Shown here: piece after piece, positions 8,219 to 16,672 of the stretch
How the letters are laid out: every line of letters begins with the position of its first letter
Position numbering within the stretch: position 1 is the first letter of the stretch
Assembly (NCBI GenBank): GCA_900470445.1
Contig: UCAU01000003.1
Location: forward strand, 161,577 to 225,576
Origin: Hyphomicrobiales bacterium
GTDB taxonomy: Bacteria; Pseudomonadota; Alphaproteobacteria; Rhizobiales; Devosiaceae
Direction: 5' to 3'
DNA length: 64,000 bases
Position numbers and translations under genes: made by a program
Notes under the pieces: model-generated
The model's database searches: none
Seen by the model: only the letters and a program-made list of their open reading frames with translations
What the model was told of the DNA's origin: nothing

Positions 8219-9883
8219 TTATGTCGGCGTACTGCCGATCCTGACCACATTGTCGTCGGCGGCGATGACGCTGAGCCGGTGGGTGATGGCGATAATGGTG
8301 ACCTCGTCGCGCAGGCGGCGCAATTGGTCCATGATGTCTTTTTCGGTTTCCGCATCGAGCGCCGAGCTTGCTTCGTCCAGCAGCACGATGGCCGGATCGG
8401 CATAGAGCGCACGGGCAATGGCAATGCGCTGGCGTTCCCCGCCCGAGAGCTTGAGGCCCCGTTCGCCGACCATTGTTTGAAAGCCGGATTCAAGACCTTC
8501 GATGAAACCCAGAATGGCGGCGCGTTCGGCGGCCCGCCGCAGCCGGGCCTGCTCGAACGGGCGGCCGAGCACGATGTTGGTCGCCAGGGTATCGTTCAAC
8601 AATACGATGTCCTGCGGCACCGCCGCCACATGGGCAAACCAGTCGGCACGCGAGATGGAACCCAGATCCACCCCATCGATGGTGATACTGCCGGTGGCGG
8701 GACGCATGGCTTTCAGCAGCAGCTTGAAGAGCGTGGATTTGCCCGAGCCGGTATCGCCGGTAATATAGGTAATGGTCCCGCGCCGGGCCCTGAAATTCAC
8801 CCCGCAAACCCCGCGGCCATTGCCGTAGAGATAGGACACGTCGGTGAACGCGATAACGCCTTCGGTCACCGCAAAGCTGCGCGTGCTGTCCGGATCGTCA
8901 TGGCTCTCGGCCTGCCACATGCGGGCAAAGGGCACAAAGTTGGAATAGGATTGGGCAAATTGCTGGATCGCCTGGCCCATCATCTGGAAGGGAATGTTGA
9001 GCTGGAGCAGCAGCGTATTGAACAGCACGAGATCCCCGACCGTCAGTTCGCCCGCCGCAACGCGCGGCACCAGCAGCCAAAGGGTGATGGCAAACTGGGC
9101 GGTGAGCGCCAGACCGAAGACGAAAGCATAGCGCACCTGGGTCATCGCATAGCGGCCGAAGGCGTCCAGAACCGTGCGCTCCCGATCGTTGAATTGGCCG
9201 ATCATCCAGCGGTCGGACTGGAACTGGCGCAGGGTGTCCATCGAGGAAATTGCGTTACCGACGAAGCGCGAACTGGCCTGGGATTGCTCGATGGCTTCGT
9301 CCAGGTGGGGCCGCGTTACCGAGGCGGCGCGGGTAACGAGCGCCACATAGACCACGCCATAGCCGAAAACGATCAGCGCGATGTCCAGATCCAGCACGGT
9401 GCCCAACAGGCCAAGGGCGAGGATGAGCTGGGCGATGCTGGGAAGCACGGCGGCGAGGGCAAACTGCACCACAATATTGAGCGCGCTGGCGCCCTTCTGC
9501 TGGGCGCTCTCGATCTCGGCGGGGTTGTGCTCGAGAAAAAAGTCTGAGGTCTTCTCGAGCAGCCGGGCAAAGAACGACGTCGAGGTGACAAAGTTGAGGC
9601 TCTCCGACGTCATGAAGGTCAGAAAGCTCGACATGCGCTGGAACGTGTAGGCGGCCCCCATCAGCACGGCATAGGCCATGAAGGCCCAAAGCAGGCCGCC
9701 GGCCATTGACGCCGACGTGAGTTGATCGATCAGGCGGGAAAACAGGTATGGCGCGCTGATAGAGGTAAGCGTACCCAGCAGGGTGGTGACGAGCACGGCC
9801 AACAGCGCCAGCCGGGCGGTCTTGAGATAGTTCGAAAGGATCGTCCGCAGCGGCGGGGAAATCAGGGGCAAGTCGAATTTCAA
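8219..9883 (-). CDS. ABC exporter half-transporter (TMD-NBD fusion)
   Basis: Membrane exporter with fused permease and ATPase, 554 aa from the TTG at 9883, which has GGGGAG 9 nt upstream; the open frame continues further but upstream residues are not family-like. The six-helix ABC_membrane domain spans residues about 20-320. The nucleotide-binding domain has Walker A GDTGSGKSTLF, signature LSGGERQRIAIARAL, Walker B AIVLLDEASSALD and the H-loop ITHRLS. Such half-transporters work as dimers. The substrate is not identifiable. Confidence 0.87.
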   Translation of the reverse strand: MKFDLPLISPPLRTILSNYLKTARLALLAVLVTTLLGTLTSISAPYLFSRLIDQLTSASMAGGLLWAFMAYAVLMGAAYTFQRMSSFLTFMTSESLNFVTSTSFFARLLEKTSDFFLEHNPAEIESAQQKGASALNIVVQFALAAVLPSIAQLILALGLLGTVLDLDIALIVFGYGVVYVALVTRAASVTRPHLDEAIEQSQASSRFVGNAISSMDTLRQFQSDRWMIGQFNDRERTVLDAFGRYAMTQVRYAFVFGLALTAQFAITLWLLVPRVAAGELTVGDLVLFNTLLLQLNIPFQMMGQAIQQFAQSYSNFVPFARMWQAESHDDPDSTRSFAVTEGVIAFTDVSYLYGNGRGVCGVNFRARRGTITYITGDTGSGKSTLFKLLLKAMRPATGSITIDGVDLGSISRADWFAHVAAVPQDIVLLNDTLATNIVLGRPFEQARLRRAAERAAILGFIEGLESGFQTMVGERGLKLSGGERQRIAIARALYADPAIVLLDEASSALDAETEKDIMDQLRRLRDEVTIIAITHRLSVIAADDNVVRIGSTPT

Positions 9884-10048
9884 GGTCGCTTTCTCCCCTC
9901 GCCAGGACTGCCAGCCTAAGCGATTCGGCGAGCGGGGAGGAAATAACGACCGGCGAATCGAGCCGGCCACCGCCCCATTGCGGACGCCGGCCGCTTGGCC
10001 GATGCTCCCCAAAAGCTGCCATGCTCGATCGGAAAGGGAGTCCCGCTT

Positions 10049-10561
10049 ATGGCTGAAGCTGTCGTCAATCTTGATACGCTGCCACTCAAACCGGACATTG
10101 TGGGCACGCGCTTCGCCAACCAATACGCCGAAATCGGCACGGCGCTCGGCCTTAAGGCCCTGGGCGCCAATTATCTCGTCGTTCCGCCCGGCAAGACGTC
10201 GATGCCGTTCCATCGCCACCACACTTCCGATGAGCTGTTCTTCATCCTTTCAGGCCAGGGGGTATACCGCTTCGGCGATGACCGCATTCCGGTGCGCGAG
10301 GGCGATTGCCTGGGGGCTCCGGCGGCCGGGGCGGCCCATCAGCTCATCAATACCGGCAGCGAGCCGCTGCGCTATCTGGCGCTGTCCAACAATACCAATG
10401 CCGAAGTGATCGAATATCCCGACAGCGGCCGCGTCCGCGTGGATGTCGGTCTCTCCGGATTCCACCGTTACGATGGCACCTTCAAGCAAGGCGGCCGGCT
10501 GACCCCGCTCGGCTATTGGGAGGGAGAAAATATCGACGACGCGGATAGTCCGGCGGACTGA
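10049..10561 (+). CDS. Cupin domain protein
   Basis: 170-aa single-domain cupin. Motif 1 is visible as PFHRHHTSDELFFILSGQG (His-x-His ... Glu metal ligands, residues about 52-70) and motif 2 as AAGAAHQLINTG (third His). The start at 10049 is set by a GGAAAGGGAG 8 nt before it. It is divergent from the ABC exporter and convergent with the DJ-1 gene. Cupins of this type include isomerases, dioxygenases and binding proteins; the reaction cannot be assigned. Confidence 0.82.
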   Translation: MAEAVVNLDTLPLKPDIVGTRFANQYAEIGTALGLKALGANYLVVPPGKTSMPFHRHHTSDELFFILSGQGVYRFGDDRIPVREGDCLGAPAAGAAHQLINTGSEPLRYLALSNNTNAEVIEYPDSGRVRVDVGLSGFHRYDGTFKQGGRLTPLGYWEGENIDDADSPAD

Positions 10562-10629
10562 ACAAAGCCGATCCAGCGGCCGGAACGGCGGTTTTGACCT
10601 GCAGCGTTCCGGGGAGGCGAGCGCCTTGC

Positions 10630-11781
10630 TCAGGGCGTCGCGTCGGATTGGGGATATTCGAGCTGCATGGCGACCACATTTTTTGTGCCCTCGCCATATC
10701 GGTCAGCGATCGCCGCAAGGCCTTGATCCAGCGCCGCGGCGGGACTCTGGCCCGAAGATATCGAGACCCTGTCTGCCGCCGGCCAATCCTGCATGTCCCG
10801 GTCGGGCAGGATGGACAGGCCATTGGCCGTCACGACCGGCGCCATCGAAGCCGCGAACGTCGTCGCGTGGGACCGGTAGGTCCGCGACCAGGCATCGGCC
10901 ACCAGTGCCAGCGAGACCTCGTCCATTCGCGGCTCCAGAGCAATGCCGAACTCGTCGCGGTTCCAGAAGGCGAGCGTATTGGCAAGCACGGTGGTGGCGA
11001 ACGGTCTTGTGAACCGGAATGCGCTGCTCGCATGCCGCGCGTCCCAATGCTCAAGGCCGAGATCACGCGCCGCCGCACTGGCCTTTTGCGGGCCGGCAAT
11101 GGCCTCGATCAGCGTCAGCATCATGGGCATGGATGCGGTGATACCGGTGGTCGTCACGACATTGCCGTCGGCCACGAAGCGCCGGTCGGCGACATAGTCG
11201 ATCGTCGGGTTGCGCTGCAGCAATTGACGCAGATAGTACCAATGCGTCGTGGCGCGCTTGCCATCGAGCAAGCCGGCCGCGCCGACCACTTTGGCCCCCG
11301 CGCAAACGCCGATGATGATGGCCCCTTTTACCGATTGCTGCTGCAGCCAGGCCAGAACTGCCGGATCGTCATCCCGGCTCATCGCCGGCACGATTATATA
11401 GTCCGCCCCGTCCGGATGCGCCGCGTCGAATGCGGCAATAGTGGCATCGGGCTCGACCTTGAGCGCGGGATAGAGTTGCACCGGACCGGGGCCAGTTGCC
11501 AGCATCAGCACATCGGCAATGTCGGCCCGCCGCAGAATTCCGGTTGGTATGAGGTAATCAGTCGTCTCGGTCGCGTCATTGAGCCCGATCACGGCAATCA
11601 GCGGCCGCTCGGCACTGGCGGGCCGCAGCGTCTCGAGCATGGCGGCCGTCTCGGCCTCCGGCACCGGCGGCGCCGCGGCCCCGCCCGCTGACGGCAGGGA
11701 CGCCAGCCAGAGGCCAAAGCCGCCCGCGCCCAGTATGGCAATACCGAGCAATGCCCATGCCGCGACCCCACGTTTCCGCAC
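10630..11781 (-). CDS. Membrane-anchored DJ-1/PfpI family protein
   Basis: 383 aa from a GTG at 11781 with AGGAGG 5 nt upstream. The N-terminus has Arg/Lys then a hydrophobic helix (AAWALLGIAILGAGGFGLWL), a signal anchor or uncleaved signal, followed by a short Pro/Ala linker. A class-I glutamine amidotransferase-like DJ-1 fold follows with the nucleophile elbow IIGVCAGAKVVGAAG (Cys in place) and GLLDGKRATTHWYY. After about residue 240 comes an alpha-helical C-terminal part not found in simple DJ-1 proteins. It is divergent from a GlxA-type regulator with the same fold, suggesting linked function. Reaction unknown. Confidence 0.75.
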   Translation of the reverse strand: MRKRGVAAWALLGIAILGAGGFGLWLASLPSAGGAAAPPVPEAETAAMLETLRPASAERPLIAVIGLNDATETTDYLIPTGILRRADIADVLMLATGPGPVQLYPALKVEPDATIAAFDAAHPDGADYIIVPAMSRDDDPAVLAWLQQQSVKGAIIIGVCAGAKVVGAAGLLDGKRATTHWYYLRQLLQRNPTIDYVADRRFVADGNVVTTTGITASMPMMLTLIEAIAGPQKASAAARDLGLEHWDARHASSAFRFTRPFATTVLANTLAFWNRDEFGIALEPRMDEVSLALVADAWSRTYRSHATTFAASMAPVVTANGLSILPDRDMQDWPAADRVSISSGQSPAAALDQGLAAIADRYGEGTKNVVAMQLEYPQSDATP

Positions 11782-11870
11782 GCCACCCTCCTGCGCTGAA
11801 CCGCATCTTGACGACAGCCTAGCCTGCGGCCGACTATGTCCGAAATGACATATATCGGGCAAAAACAGCC

Positions 11871-12812
11871 ATGCCGCGCAGGATTGGTTTCGTCATTCAT
11901 CCAGGCTTTCAATTCCTCGACGTCGTCGGCCCGACGGCAGCATTCGAGATCGCGTCCCGCTATGTGCCGGATGGTTATGCCCTTGAAATCCTGGCGCCCT
12001 CTGCCGGCATGGTCACCAGCTCCAGCAGTCTCGAATTGGCGGCGGGGCCGCTCGGCATGGATGGTCTCGACACCATCATCGTCTCGGGCGGCCAACTGGT
12101 CTGGGACATGGCCGCCTTCCACGCCGTGGTGGACTGGCTGAAAACCATCCAGCCCCGCCGCCTCGCCAGCGTGTGCTCGGGCGCCTTCCTGCTGGCCGAG
12201 GCTGGTCGGCTGGACGGGCGCTTGGCCACCACCCATTGGGAAAGTACCGAGCGTTTCCGGCGCCACTACCCGCGTGTGCGGCTGGAGCCGGACCGCATCT
12301 TTACGCGCGACGGCGACATGTGGACCTCGGCCGGAATTTCGGCGGGCATCGACCTTGCACTCGCCCTGATCGAAGACGATCACGGCCCCTCGATCGCCCG
12401 CCGCACCGCCCAGCAACTCGTGGTGCACAACCGCCGCCCCGGCGGACAGTCGCAGTTTTCGGGCCTGCTGGAGCTGGGCGGACGATCCGGACGCTTCGCG
12501 GCTCTGCTCGCCTGGGCCAAGGCCAATCTGGGCGAGGCGTTGACGGTCGAGCAGCTTGCCGAACACGCCGCAATGAGCCCGCGCAATTTCTCGCGCGCCT
12601 TTCTGCGCGAAATGGGCACCACACCGGCCAAGGCCATCGAGCAGCTTCGGGTTGCCGCTGCACGCGACGCCGTCGAGGCCGGGAGTAGCAGCCTGGAAGA
12701 AATCGCCCGCCAGATCGGCCTCAAGGATGCCGGCCGGATGCGGCGCGCCTTTCTGCGCGTCCTGGGGCAATCGCCCCAATTGCTGCGCCGGTCACTCCGC
12801 GACCGGGTTTAG
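11871..12812 (+). CDS. GlxA family transcriptional regulator (DJ-1/PfpI + AraC HTH)
   Basis: 313 aa. Residues 1-190 form the DJ-1/PfpI-like sensor domain with SVCSGAFLLAEAG at the nucleophile elbow (Cys about 103). Residues about 215-310 hold the two AraC-type helix-turn-helices (LTVEQLAEHAAMSPRNFSRA and LEEIARQIGLKDAGRMRRAF). GlxA regulators typically activate an adjacent divergent gene, here the membrane-anchored DJ-1 protein 89 bp away. The effector is unknown. A long open frame on the opposite strand over this gene is a GC-bias shadow. Confidence 0.9.
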   Translation: MPRRIGFVIHPGFQFLDVVGPTAAFEIASRYVPDGYALEILAPSAGMVTSSSSLELAAGPLGMDGLDTIIVSGGQLVWDMAAFHAVVDWLKTIQPRRLASVCSGAFLLAEAGRLDGRLATTHWESTERFRRHYPRVRLEPDRIFTRDGDMWTSAGISAGIDLALALIEDDHGPSIARRTAQQLVVHNRRPGGQSQFSGLLELGGRSGRFAALLAWAKANLGEALTVEQLAEHAAMSPRNFSRAFLREMGTTPAKAIEQLRVAAARDAVEAGSSSLEEIARQIGLKDAGRMRRAFLRVLGQSPQLLRRSLRDRV

Positions 12813-12844
12813 AACAGCAGACATCATGGGCCCGCCTTCCGATC

Positions 12845-13516
12845 TCACCCGGCGTGCCGGCCCGCAGCAGCTGCCGCAAGAAGATCGACCACCTCCTGGT
12901 CACTGGTCTGCCCGAAGCTGACATAATGCTGGCCGACCGAGCCGAAAGGCTCTGGGGTCGCGAGACACACCACCCCGTCGGCCTCCTCGCGCAGGCGATC
13001 CATCGTATCGGGCGGCGCCACGGGAACGGCGAGCACCACCCTGGCGGCGCCAGCCTTGCGCAAGGCACGCAATGCGACAGTGATCGTGCTGCCGGTGGCG
13101 ATGCCATCATCCACGATGACCACTATTTCCCCTTTTACCGGCAGCGCCTGGCGGGAACCAAGATAGGCCTTGCGGCGGCGTTCGAGCTCGATCAGCTGGC
13201 GCTGCGTCTCGGCCTCCACATAGTCCGGCGGCGGCTTGATGATCGCCATCGCTTCGTCATTGAGCACGATCTGCGGATCTGCGCCGTCGACCAGCGCTCC
13301 GATGCCGTATTCTTCATGCCCCGGAGCGCCAAGCTTGCGCACCAGCAGCAGATCGAGCGGCGCCCGCAAGGCTTGTGCGACTTCCAAGGCCACCGGCACC
13401 CCGCCACGCGGCAGCGCCAGGACGATCGGATCGTTGAGCCCCAGGCCAGCAACCGCCTTGGCCAGGCGCCGTCCGGCCTCCCGCCGATCGGTGAACAGGG
13501 CTGATGTCGCAAACAT
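12845..13516 (-). CDS. Phosphoribosyltransferase family protein
   Basis: 223-aa cytoplasmic type-I PRTase-like protein. The PRPP-binding loop is clear: EIVVIVDDGIATGSTITVAL (residues about 116-135), preceded by LALPRGGVPVALEVA. The start is the ATG at 13516 with GGGAG 8 nt upstream; an in-frame TTG 15 bp upstream is less likely. This stand-alone subfamily often accompanies stress or dienelactone-hydrolase/esterase genes and its base acceptor is unknown. It ends 32 bp from the convergent GlxA gene. Confidence 0.85.
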   Translation of the reverse strand: MFATSALFTDRREAGRRLAKAVAGLGLNDPIVLALPRGGVPVALEVAQALRAPLDLLLVRKLGAPGHEEYGIGALVDGADPQIVLNDEAMAIIKPPPDYVEAETQRQLIELERRRKAYLGSRQALPVKGEIVVIVDDGIATGSTITVALRALRKAGAARVVLAVPVAPPDTMDRLREEADGVVCLATPEPFGSVGQHYVSFGQTSDQEVVDLLAAAAAGRHAG

Positions 13517-13697
13517 GACGTCAACTCCCAACAGGACTGCCGATCAACGGCTGCAAGCATTTGCCATGCGGCCGGCTGCTCGGCGTCCTCAAAACCTGAA
13601 CGCCGGGGATGCGCCATGGTTCACCCAAAGGCGCATGCACCGATGAATTCGCCGGTCCTGCGGGACGAACATGGACTCAATCTGTCTATGGGAGAAG

Positions 13698-13787
13698 TGG
13701 CGGAGAGAGAGGGATTCGAACCCCCGATGGAGTTGCCCCCATGCCGCATTTCGAGTGCGGTGCATTCAACCACTCTGCCATCTCTCC
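13698..13787 (-). tRNA. tRNA-Ser(CGA)
   Basis: 90-nt type-II tRNA on the minus strand. The acceptor arms are GGAGAGA and TCTCTCC with discriminator G, and the 3' CCA is encoded. The anticodon arm has CCGCA/TGCGG around a loop with CGA at 13753-13751, reading UCG. The long variable arm and TTCGAAT T-loop are as expected for serine. Confidence 0.97.
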
Positions 13788-13834
13788 GCGAGATCGTCAG
13801 CGGCCCCTAAGGGCGCCCGGTCGACACGGGCGGG

Positions 13835-13863
13835 CTTATGGCATAGCAAAGCGGCGCCCGCAA
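13835..13863 (-). promoter_or_regulatory. Probable sigma-70 promoter of tRNA-Ser
   Basis: On the minus strand TTGCGG (-35) and CATAAG (-10) are separated by exactly 17 nt, 48 nt before the mature tRNA 5' end. The spacing is ideal; the -10 is moderate. Confidence 0.4.
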
Positions 13864-13904
13864 CAGTCTTGTCGCGGTTGTGCATGAGGTTGGCCGTGCC
13901 CGCT

Positions 13905-14357
13905 ATGGCGTTGTTTGTCTATGGAACCCTGCAGGACGCCGATGTACTGGCTGCCGTGCTCGGCCGCCCGGTTGATATCGCCGCGCTACGCCCCGCCAGC
14001 GCCCCCGATTTCAAGGCCGTTGCCTATCCCGGTCGGGTCTATCCGGCCCTGGTCCCCTGCCCCGGCACAACCGCTCCCGGCCTGCTGATTGGCGGCCTCG
14101 ATCCCCTCGATCTGGCCGTGCTCGACGCCTTCGAGGGCGAGGAATATCGCCGCACGACCATCACCATTGTGCTGGATGAAAACGCCGTCCAGGCCCAGGC
14201 CTATCTGCCGGTCATCGCCATTCCCGCCATCGCACCCGCCTGGTCGCTGTACCATTGGTCCACCGCCCACAAACCCCAGGTGATTGCCGGCGAGACCAGT
14301 ACGGCGCAAAGTTTACGCAGGCGCCTCAGCGCTTTGCTGCCGGGCGAAGCGAGTTAG
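13905..14357 (+). CDS. Gamma-glutamylcyclotransferase family protein (AIG2-like)
   Basis: About 150 aa with the GGCT fold. FVYGTLQDADVL at the N-terminus is the substrate-loop YGTL signature, and LDAFEGEEYRR carries the family's acidic residue (Glu in FEGxEY). Members act on gamma-glutamyl amines/peptides or are of unknown role. The start at 13905 gives the family's usual N-terminus; an ATG at 13884 would add seven residues and neither has a strong ribosome site. Confidence 0.82.
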   Translation: MALFVYGTLQDADVLAAVLGRPVDIAALRPASAPDFKAVAYPGRVYPALVPCPGTTAPGLLIGGLDPLDLAVLDAFEGEEYRRTTITIVLDENAVQAQAYLPVIAIPAIAPAWSLYHWSTAHKPQVIAGETSTAQSLRRRLSALLPGEAS

Positions 14358-14359
14358 CT

Positions 14360-14369
14360 CACAATTGTG
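14360..14369. promoter_or_regulatory. Short palindrome before the metallo-hydrolase gene
   Basis: CACAATTGTG, perfect and self-complementary, lies 65 bp before the start of the metallo-hydrolase gene in a 77-bp gap. It could be an operator half-site cluster, but a 10-mer may be chance. Confidence 0.22.
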
Positions 14370-14434
14370 TGGCTAGCGAACCCGATGCCTGCGCTTTACG
14401 TTGCCTCAACAGCAACAGCAGGATGGAGTTCGAG

Positions 14435-15205
14435 ATGAAGCGTCGTGATCTGGTTGCGGGCATGGCAATATTGCCGCTCATGCCCTGGGGCGTGACTACG
14501 GCTTTCGCGCAAGACAATGGAGCAGGCATGAACGGCGACACCATTCAGACCAGCGCGGGCGATCTCGTCATCCACCCGGTGGACCACGCCAGCCTGGTGC
14601 TGGTCCAGGGCGACCAGGCGATCTATGTCGACCCCGTCGGCGGCGCCGCCCGCTATGAAGGCCTGCCCGCCCCCACCGCCGTTTTGATCACCCACGGCCA
14701 TGGCGATCATTTCGATGTGCCCACACTCGAGGCCATCGCCAAAGACGTGCCGCTGCTGACCAATCAGGACGTCTTCGACAAACTCCCCGAGGCGCTCAAG
14801 GCCAATGCCTCCCCCATCGCCAACGGCGCCGAAACCACCTTTGCCGGCCTACCCCTCAAGGCCATCCCCGCCCATAACACCACTGCCGACCGCATGAATT
14901 ATCACCCCGTCGGCGTCGGCAATGGCTATCTGCTGACCTTCGGCGACAAGCTCGTCTACGTTGCCGGCGACACCGAGCCCACCCCCGAAATGCTGGCGCT
15001 ATCCGGCATTGCCGTGGCCTTCCTGCCCATGAACCTGCCCTATACGATGACGGTGGACCAGGCCGCCGAGGCGGTAAACGCCTTCAAGCCTTCCATCGTC
15101 TATCCCTATCACTACAATGACAGCGACCTCGACGCCTTCGAGGCCGGCGTCACCGCCGATGGCGTGGAGGTCCGCCGCCGCGACTGGTACGCCAAAAGCG
15201 CTTGA
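14435..15205 (+). CDS. Exported metallo-beta-lactamase-fold hydrolase
   Basis: 256 aa. The N-terminus MKRRDLVAGMAILPLMPWG then AFAQ looks like a signal peptide, possibly Tat-type because of the Arg pair. The mature part has the zinc motif LITHGHGDHFDVP (HxHxDH, about residues 87-92), a second His in IPAHNT, Asp in VAGDTE and a terminal His in YPYHYND: a complete dinuclear site. It resembles UlaG-like/MBL-fold metal-dependent hydrolases of unknown substrate. A GGAG 6 nt before the ATG fixes the start. Confidence 0.83.
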   Translation: MKRRDLVAGMAILPLMPWGVTTAFAQDNGAGMNGDTIQTSAGDLVIHPVDHASLVLVQGDQAIYVDPVGGAARYEGLPAPTAVLITHGHGDHFDVPTLEAIAKDVPLLTNQDVFDKLPEALKANASPIANGAETTFAGLPLKAIPAHNTTADRMNYHPVGVGNGYLLTFGDKLVYVAGDTEPTPEMLALSGIAVAFLPMNLPYTMTVDQAAEAVNAFKPSIVYPYHYNDSDLDAFEAGVTADGVEVRRRDWYAKSA

Positions 15206-15233
15206 GGCAAGCGGCAAAGCCTGACGAGACGCC

Positions 15234-15262
15234 TTGACTCTTGGGGCTTTTGCCCCGATAAG
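15234..15262 (+). promoter_or_regulatory. Probable sigma-70 promoter of rplU-rpmA
   Basis: TTGACT and GATAAG are separated by exactly 17 nt, giving a leader of about 170 nt before rplU. A short GGGGC-TTTT-GCCCC hairpin lies inside the spacer and may double as the 3' end of the upstream gene. Confidence 0.5.
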
Positions 15263-15361
15263 CGCCCCCGGAATGCGTGCCGGCTCGTCTGGCGCGCCTC
15301 TCTTTATTGAAAAACGCTGCTTGAGGCTGCCTGCCGGTTTTACTGCCGGCCCAGTTTGAAG

Positions 15362-15439
15362 TCCGCAGGACAGGCTTTCCCTGCGGCGCCGCAAAGCGCG
15401 ACAGAAAGGGACCAGGCGTTTGACGCTCCTGGTTGAACT
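15362..15439 (+). promoter_or_regulatory. Structured rplU leader with hairpin between SD and start
   Basis: CCGCAGG pairs with CCTGCGG at 15363-15386. Then AAAGGG (15405-15410) is the best Shine-Dalgarno but lies about 30 nt from the rplU ATG. Between them ACCAG (15411-15415) pairs with CTGGT (15429-15433), and GCG with CGC inside, around a TTTGA loop. If that hairpin forms, the SD is brought within about 7 nt of the start. No ribosome site exists at normal spacing. Function inferred from fold only. Confidence 0.45.
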
Positions 15440-16180
15440 ATGACTTTTGCCGTGATCAAAACCGGTGGCAAGCAGTACAAGGTTGCCGCCAACGACGTTC
15501 TCAAGATTGAAAAGCTCGACGCCGAAGCCGGCACCATCGTGACCTTCGACCAGGTCCTGATGATTGATGGGCAAGTCGGTGCTCCCCTGATCGAAGGCGC
15601 GCTTGTCGCTGCCGAACTGCTTGAAACCCGCAAGCAGAAGACGGTCATCATCTTCAAGAAGAACCGTCGCCACAATTACCGCCGCCGCAATGGCCACCGC
15701 CAGCTGCTCTCGACCGTGCGCATCACCGAAATCCTGACCGGCGGCGCCAAGCCGACCATCAAGGCTGCTGGTGTCGCTGCCAAGACCGATAGCGTCGCTG
15801 CCGAAAAGCCGGCCAAGGCCGCCGCCAAGACTGCTGCGCCCAAGGCCGCGGCTCCCAAGGCTGAAGCCGAAACCAAGGCACCGGCCGCCAAGAAGGCAGC
15901 CAAGCCTGCTGCCGATTTCACCGACGACATCAAGCTGATTGGTGGCGTGGGCCCGGCTCTCGAAAAGAAGCTGAATGCCGCTGGCATCACCAGCCTCACC
16001 CAGATCGCTGCCTGGAAGAAGGCCGACGTCGCCAAGTTCGACGAAGAGCTGGAATTCCACGGCCGCATCGAGCGCGACGAATGGGTTGCCCAGGCCAAGG
16101 ATCTGGTTGCCGGCAAGCCCCCGCGCGCCAAGATCGACCAGGAAGCCGTGGCCGACAAGGCCGAAGACAAGACGAAGTAA
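15440..16180 (+). CDS. rplU: 50S ribosomal protein L21 with C-terminal helix-hairpin-helix extension
   Basis: Large-subunit protein. Residues 1-103 are ordinary L21 ([13 protein letters not shown] at the start, [17 protein letters not shown] rRNA-binding block). The protein then continues to 246 aa, more than twice the usual size: an Ala/Lys/Pro-rich linker (about 114-157) and a compact domain [17 protein letters not shown] ... [11 protein letters not shown], a helix-hairpin-helix-like fold seen at the C-terminus of some alphaproteobacterial proteins. Extended L21 proteins are known in Hyphomicrobiales; what the tail does is not established. First gene of rplU-rpmA. Confidence 0.95.
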   Translation: MTFAVIKTGGKQYKVAANDVLKIEKLDAEAGTIVTFDQVLMIDGQVGAPLIEGALVAAELLETRKQKTVIIFKKNRRHNYRRRNGHRQLLSTVRITEILTGGAKPTIKAAGVAAKTDSVAAEKPAKAAAKTAAPKAAAPKAEAETKAPAAKKAAKPAADFTDDIKLIGGVGPALEKKLNAAGITSLTQIAAWKKADVAKFDEELEFHGRIERDEWVAQAKDLVAGKPPRAKIDQEAVADKAEDKTK

Positions 16181-16192
16181 GGATACCTCACC

Positions 16193-16459
16193 ATGGCACA
16201 CAAAAAAGCAGGCGGTTCATCCCGCAACGGTCGTGATACCGCTGGCCGTCGTCTTGGCGTCAAGAAGTTTGGCGGCGAAGACGTGATCGCTGGCAACATC
16301 CTGATCCGTCAGCGCGGCACCAAGTGGCATCCCGGCACCGGCGTTGGCCTGGGCAAGGACCACACCATCTATGCACTGGTCGACGGCAAGGTTGCGTTCC
16401 GCACCCGTGCGAAATCGCAAGTTTTCGTTTCCGTCGAGCCGGCAGAGGCCGCCGAATAA
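16193..16459 (+). CDS. rpmA: 50S ribosomal protein L27
   Basis: 88 aa, normal length. It begins [15 protein letters not shown] with the N-terminal tail that reaches the peptidyl-transferase centre already in its mature form (no Firmicutes-type propeptide). The core [19 protein letters not shown] and [10 protein letters not shown] are typical. It is 12 bp downstream of rplU, with GGA before the start, and followed by a strong terminator. Confidence 0.98.
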   Translation: MAHKKAGGSSRNGRDTAGRRLGVKKFGGEDVIAGNILIRQRGTKWHPGTGVGLGKDHTIYALVDGKVAFRTRAKSQVFVSVEPAEAAE

Positions 16460-16529
16460 TCCGGCAGGTCTTGTGAACCCAGCCGGTGACCAGTTCCCCG
16501 GCTCGTGTTCCTGACGAGCGAAGTTTCAA

Positions 16530-16557
16530 GGGGAACCGGTGCGCCGGTTCCCCTTTT
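16530..16557 (+). terminator. Rho-independent terminator of rplU-rpmA
   Basis: A perfect 10-bp stem (GGGGAACCGG / CCGGTTCCCC) around a TGCG tetraloop is followed by TTTT, 70 bp after the rpmA stop. This separates the ribosomal genes from the GNAT-obgE cluster. Confidence 0.9.
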
Positions 16558-16672
16558 CGTTTCCATCAGAGAACACCAAAATGCACGCCACCCGCACCCA
16601 AGCCGTTCTAATCGCCGTACGAGCCCGCAAAGCCGCCCGTGGCATTGGCCTCTTGTGTCGGGACGGTGCGAG

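Noticed and set aside
11598..12779. 393-residue open frame antisense to the GlxA regulator
   Set aside because: Regulator on the plus strand is a complete two-domain family member; the antisense protein matches nothing.
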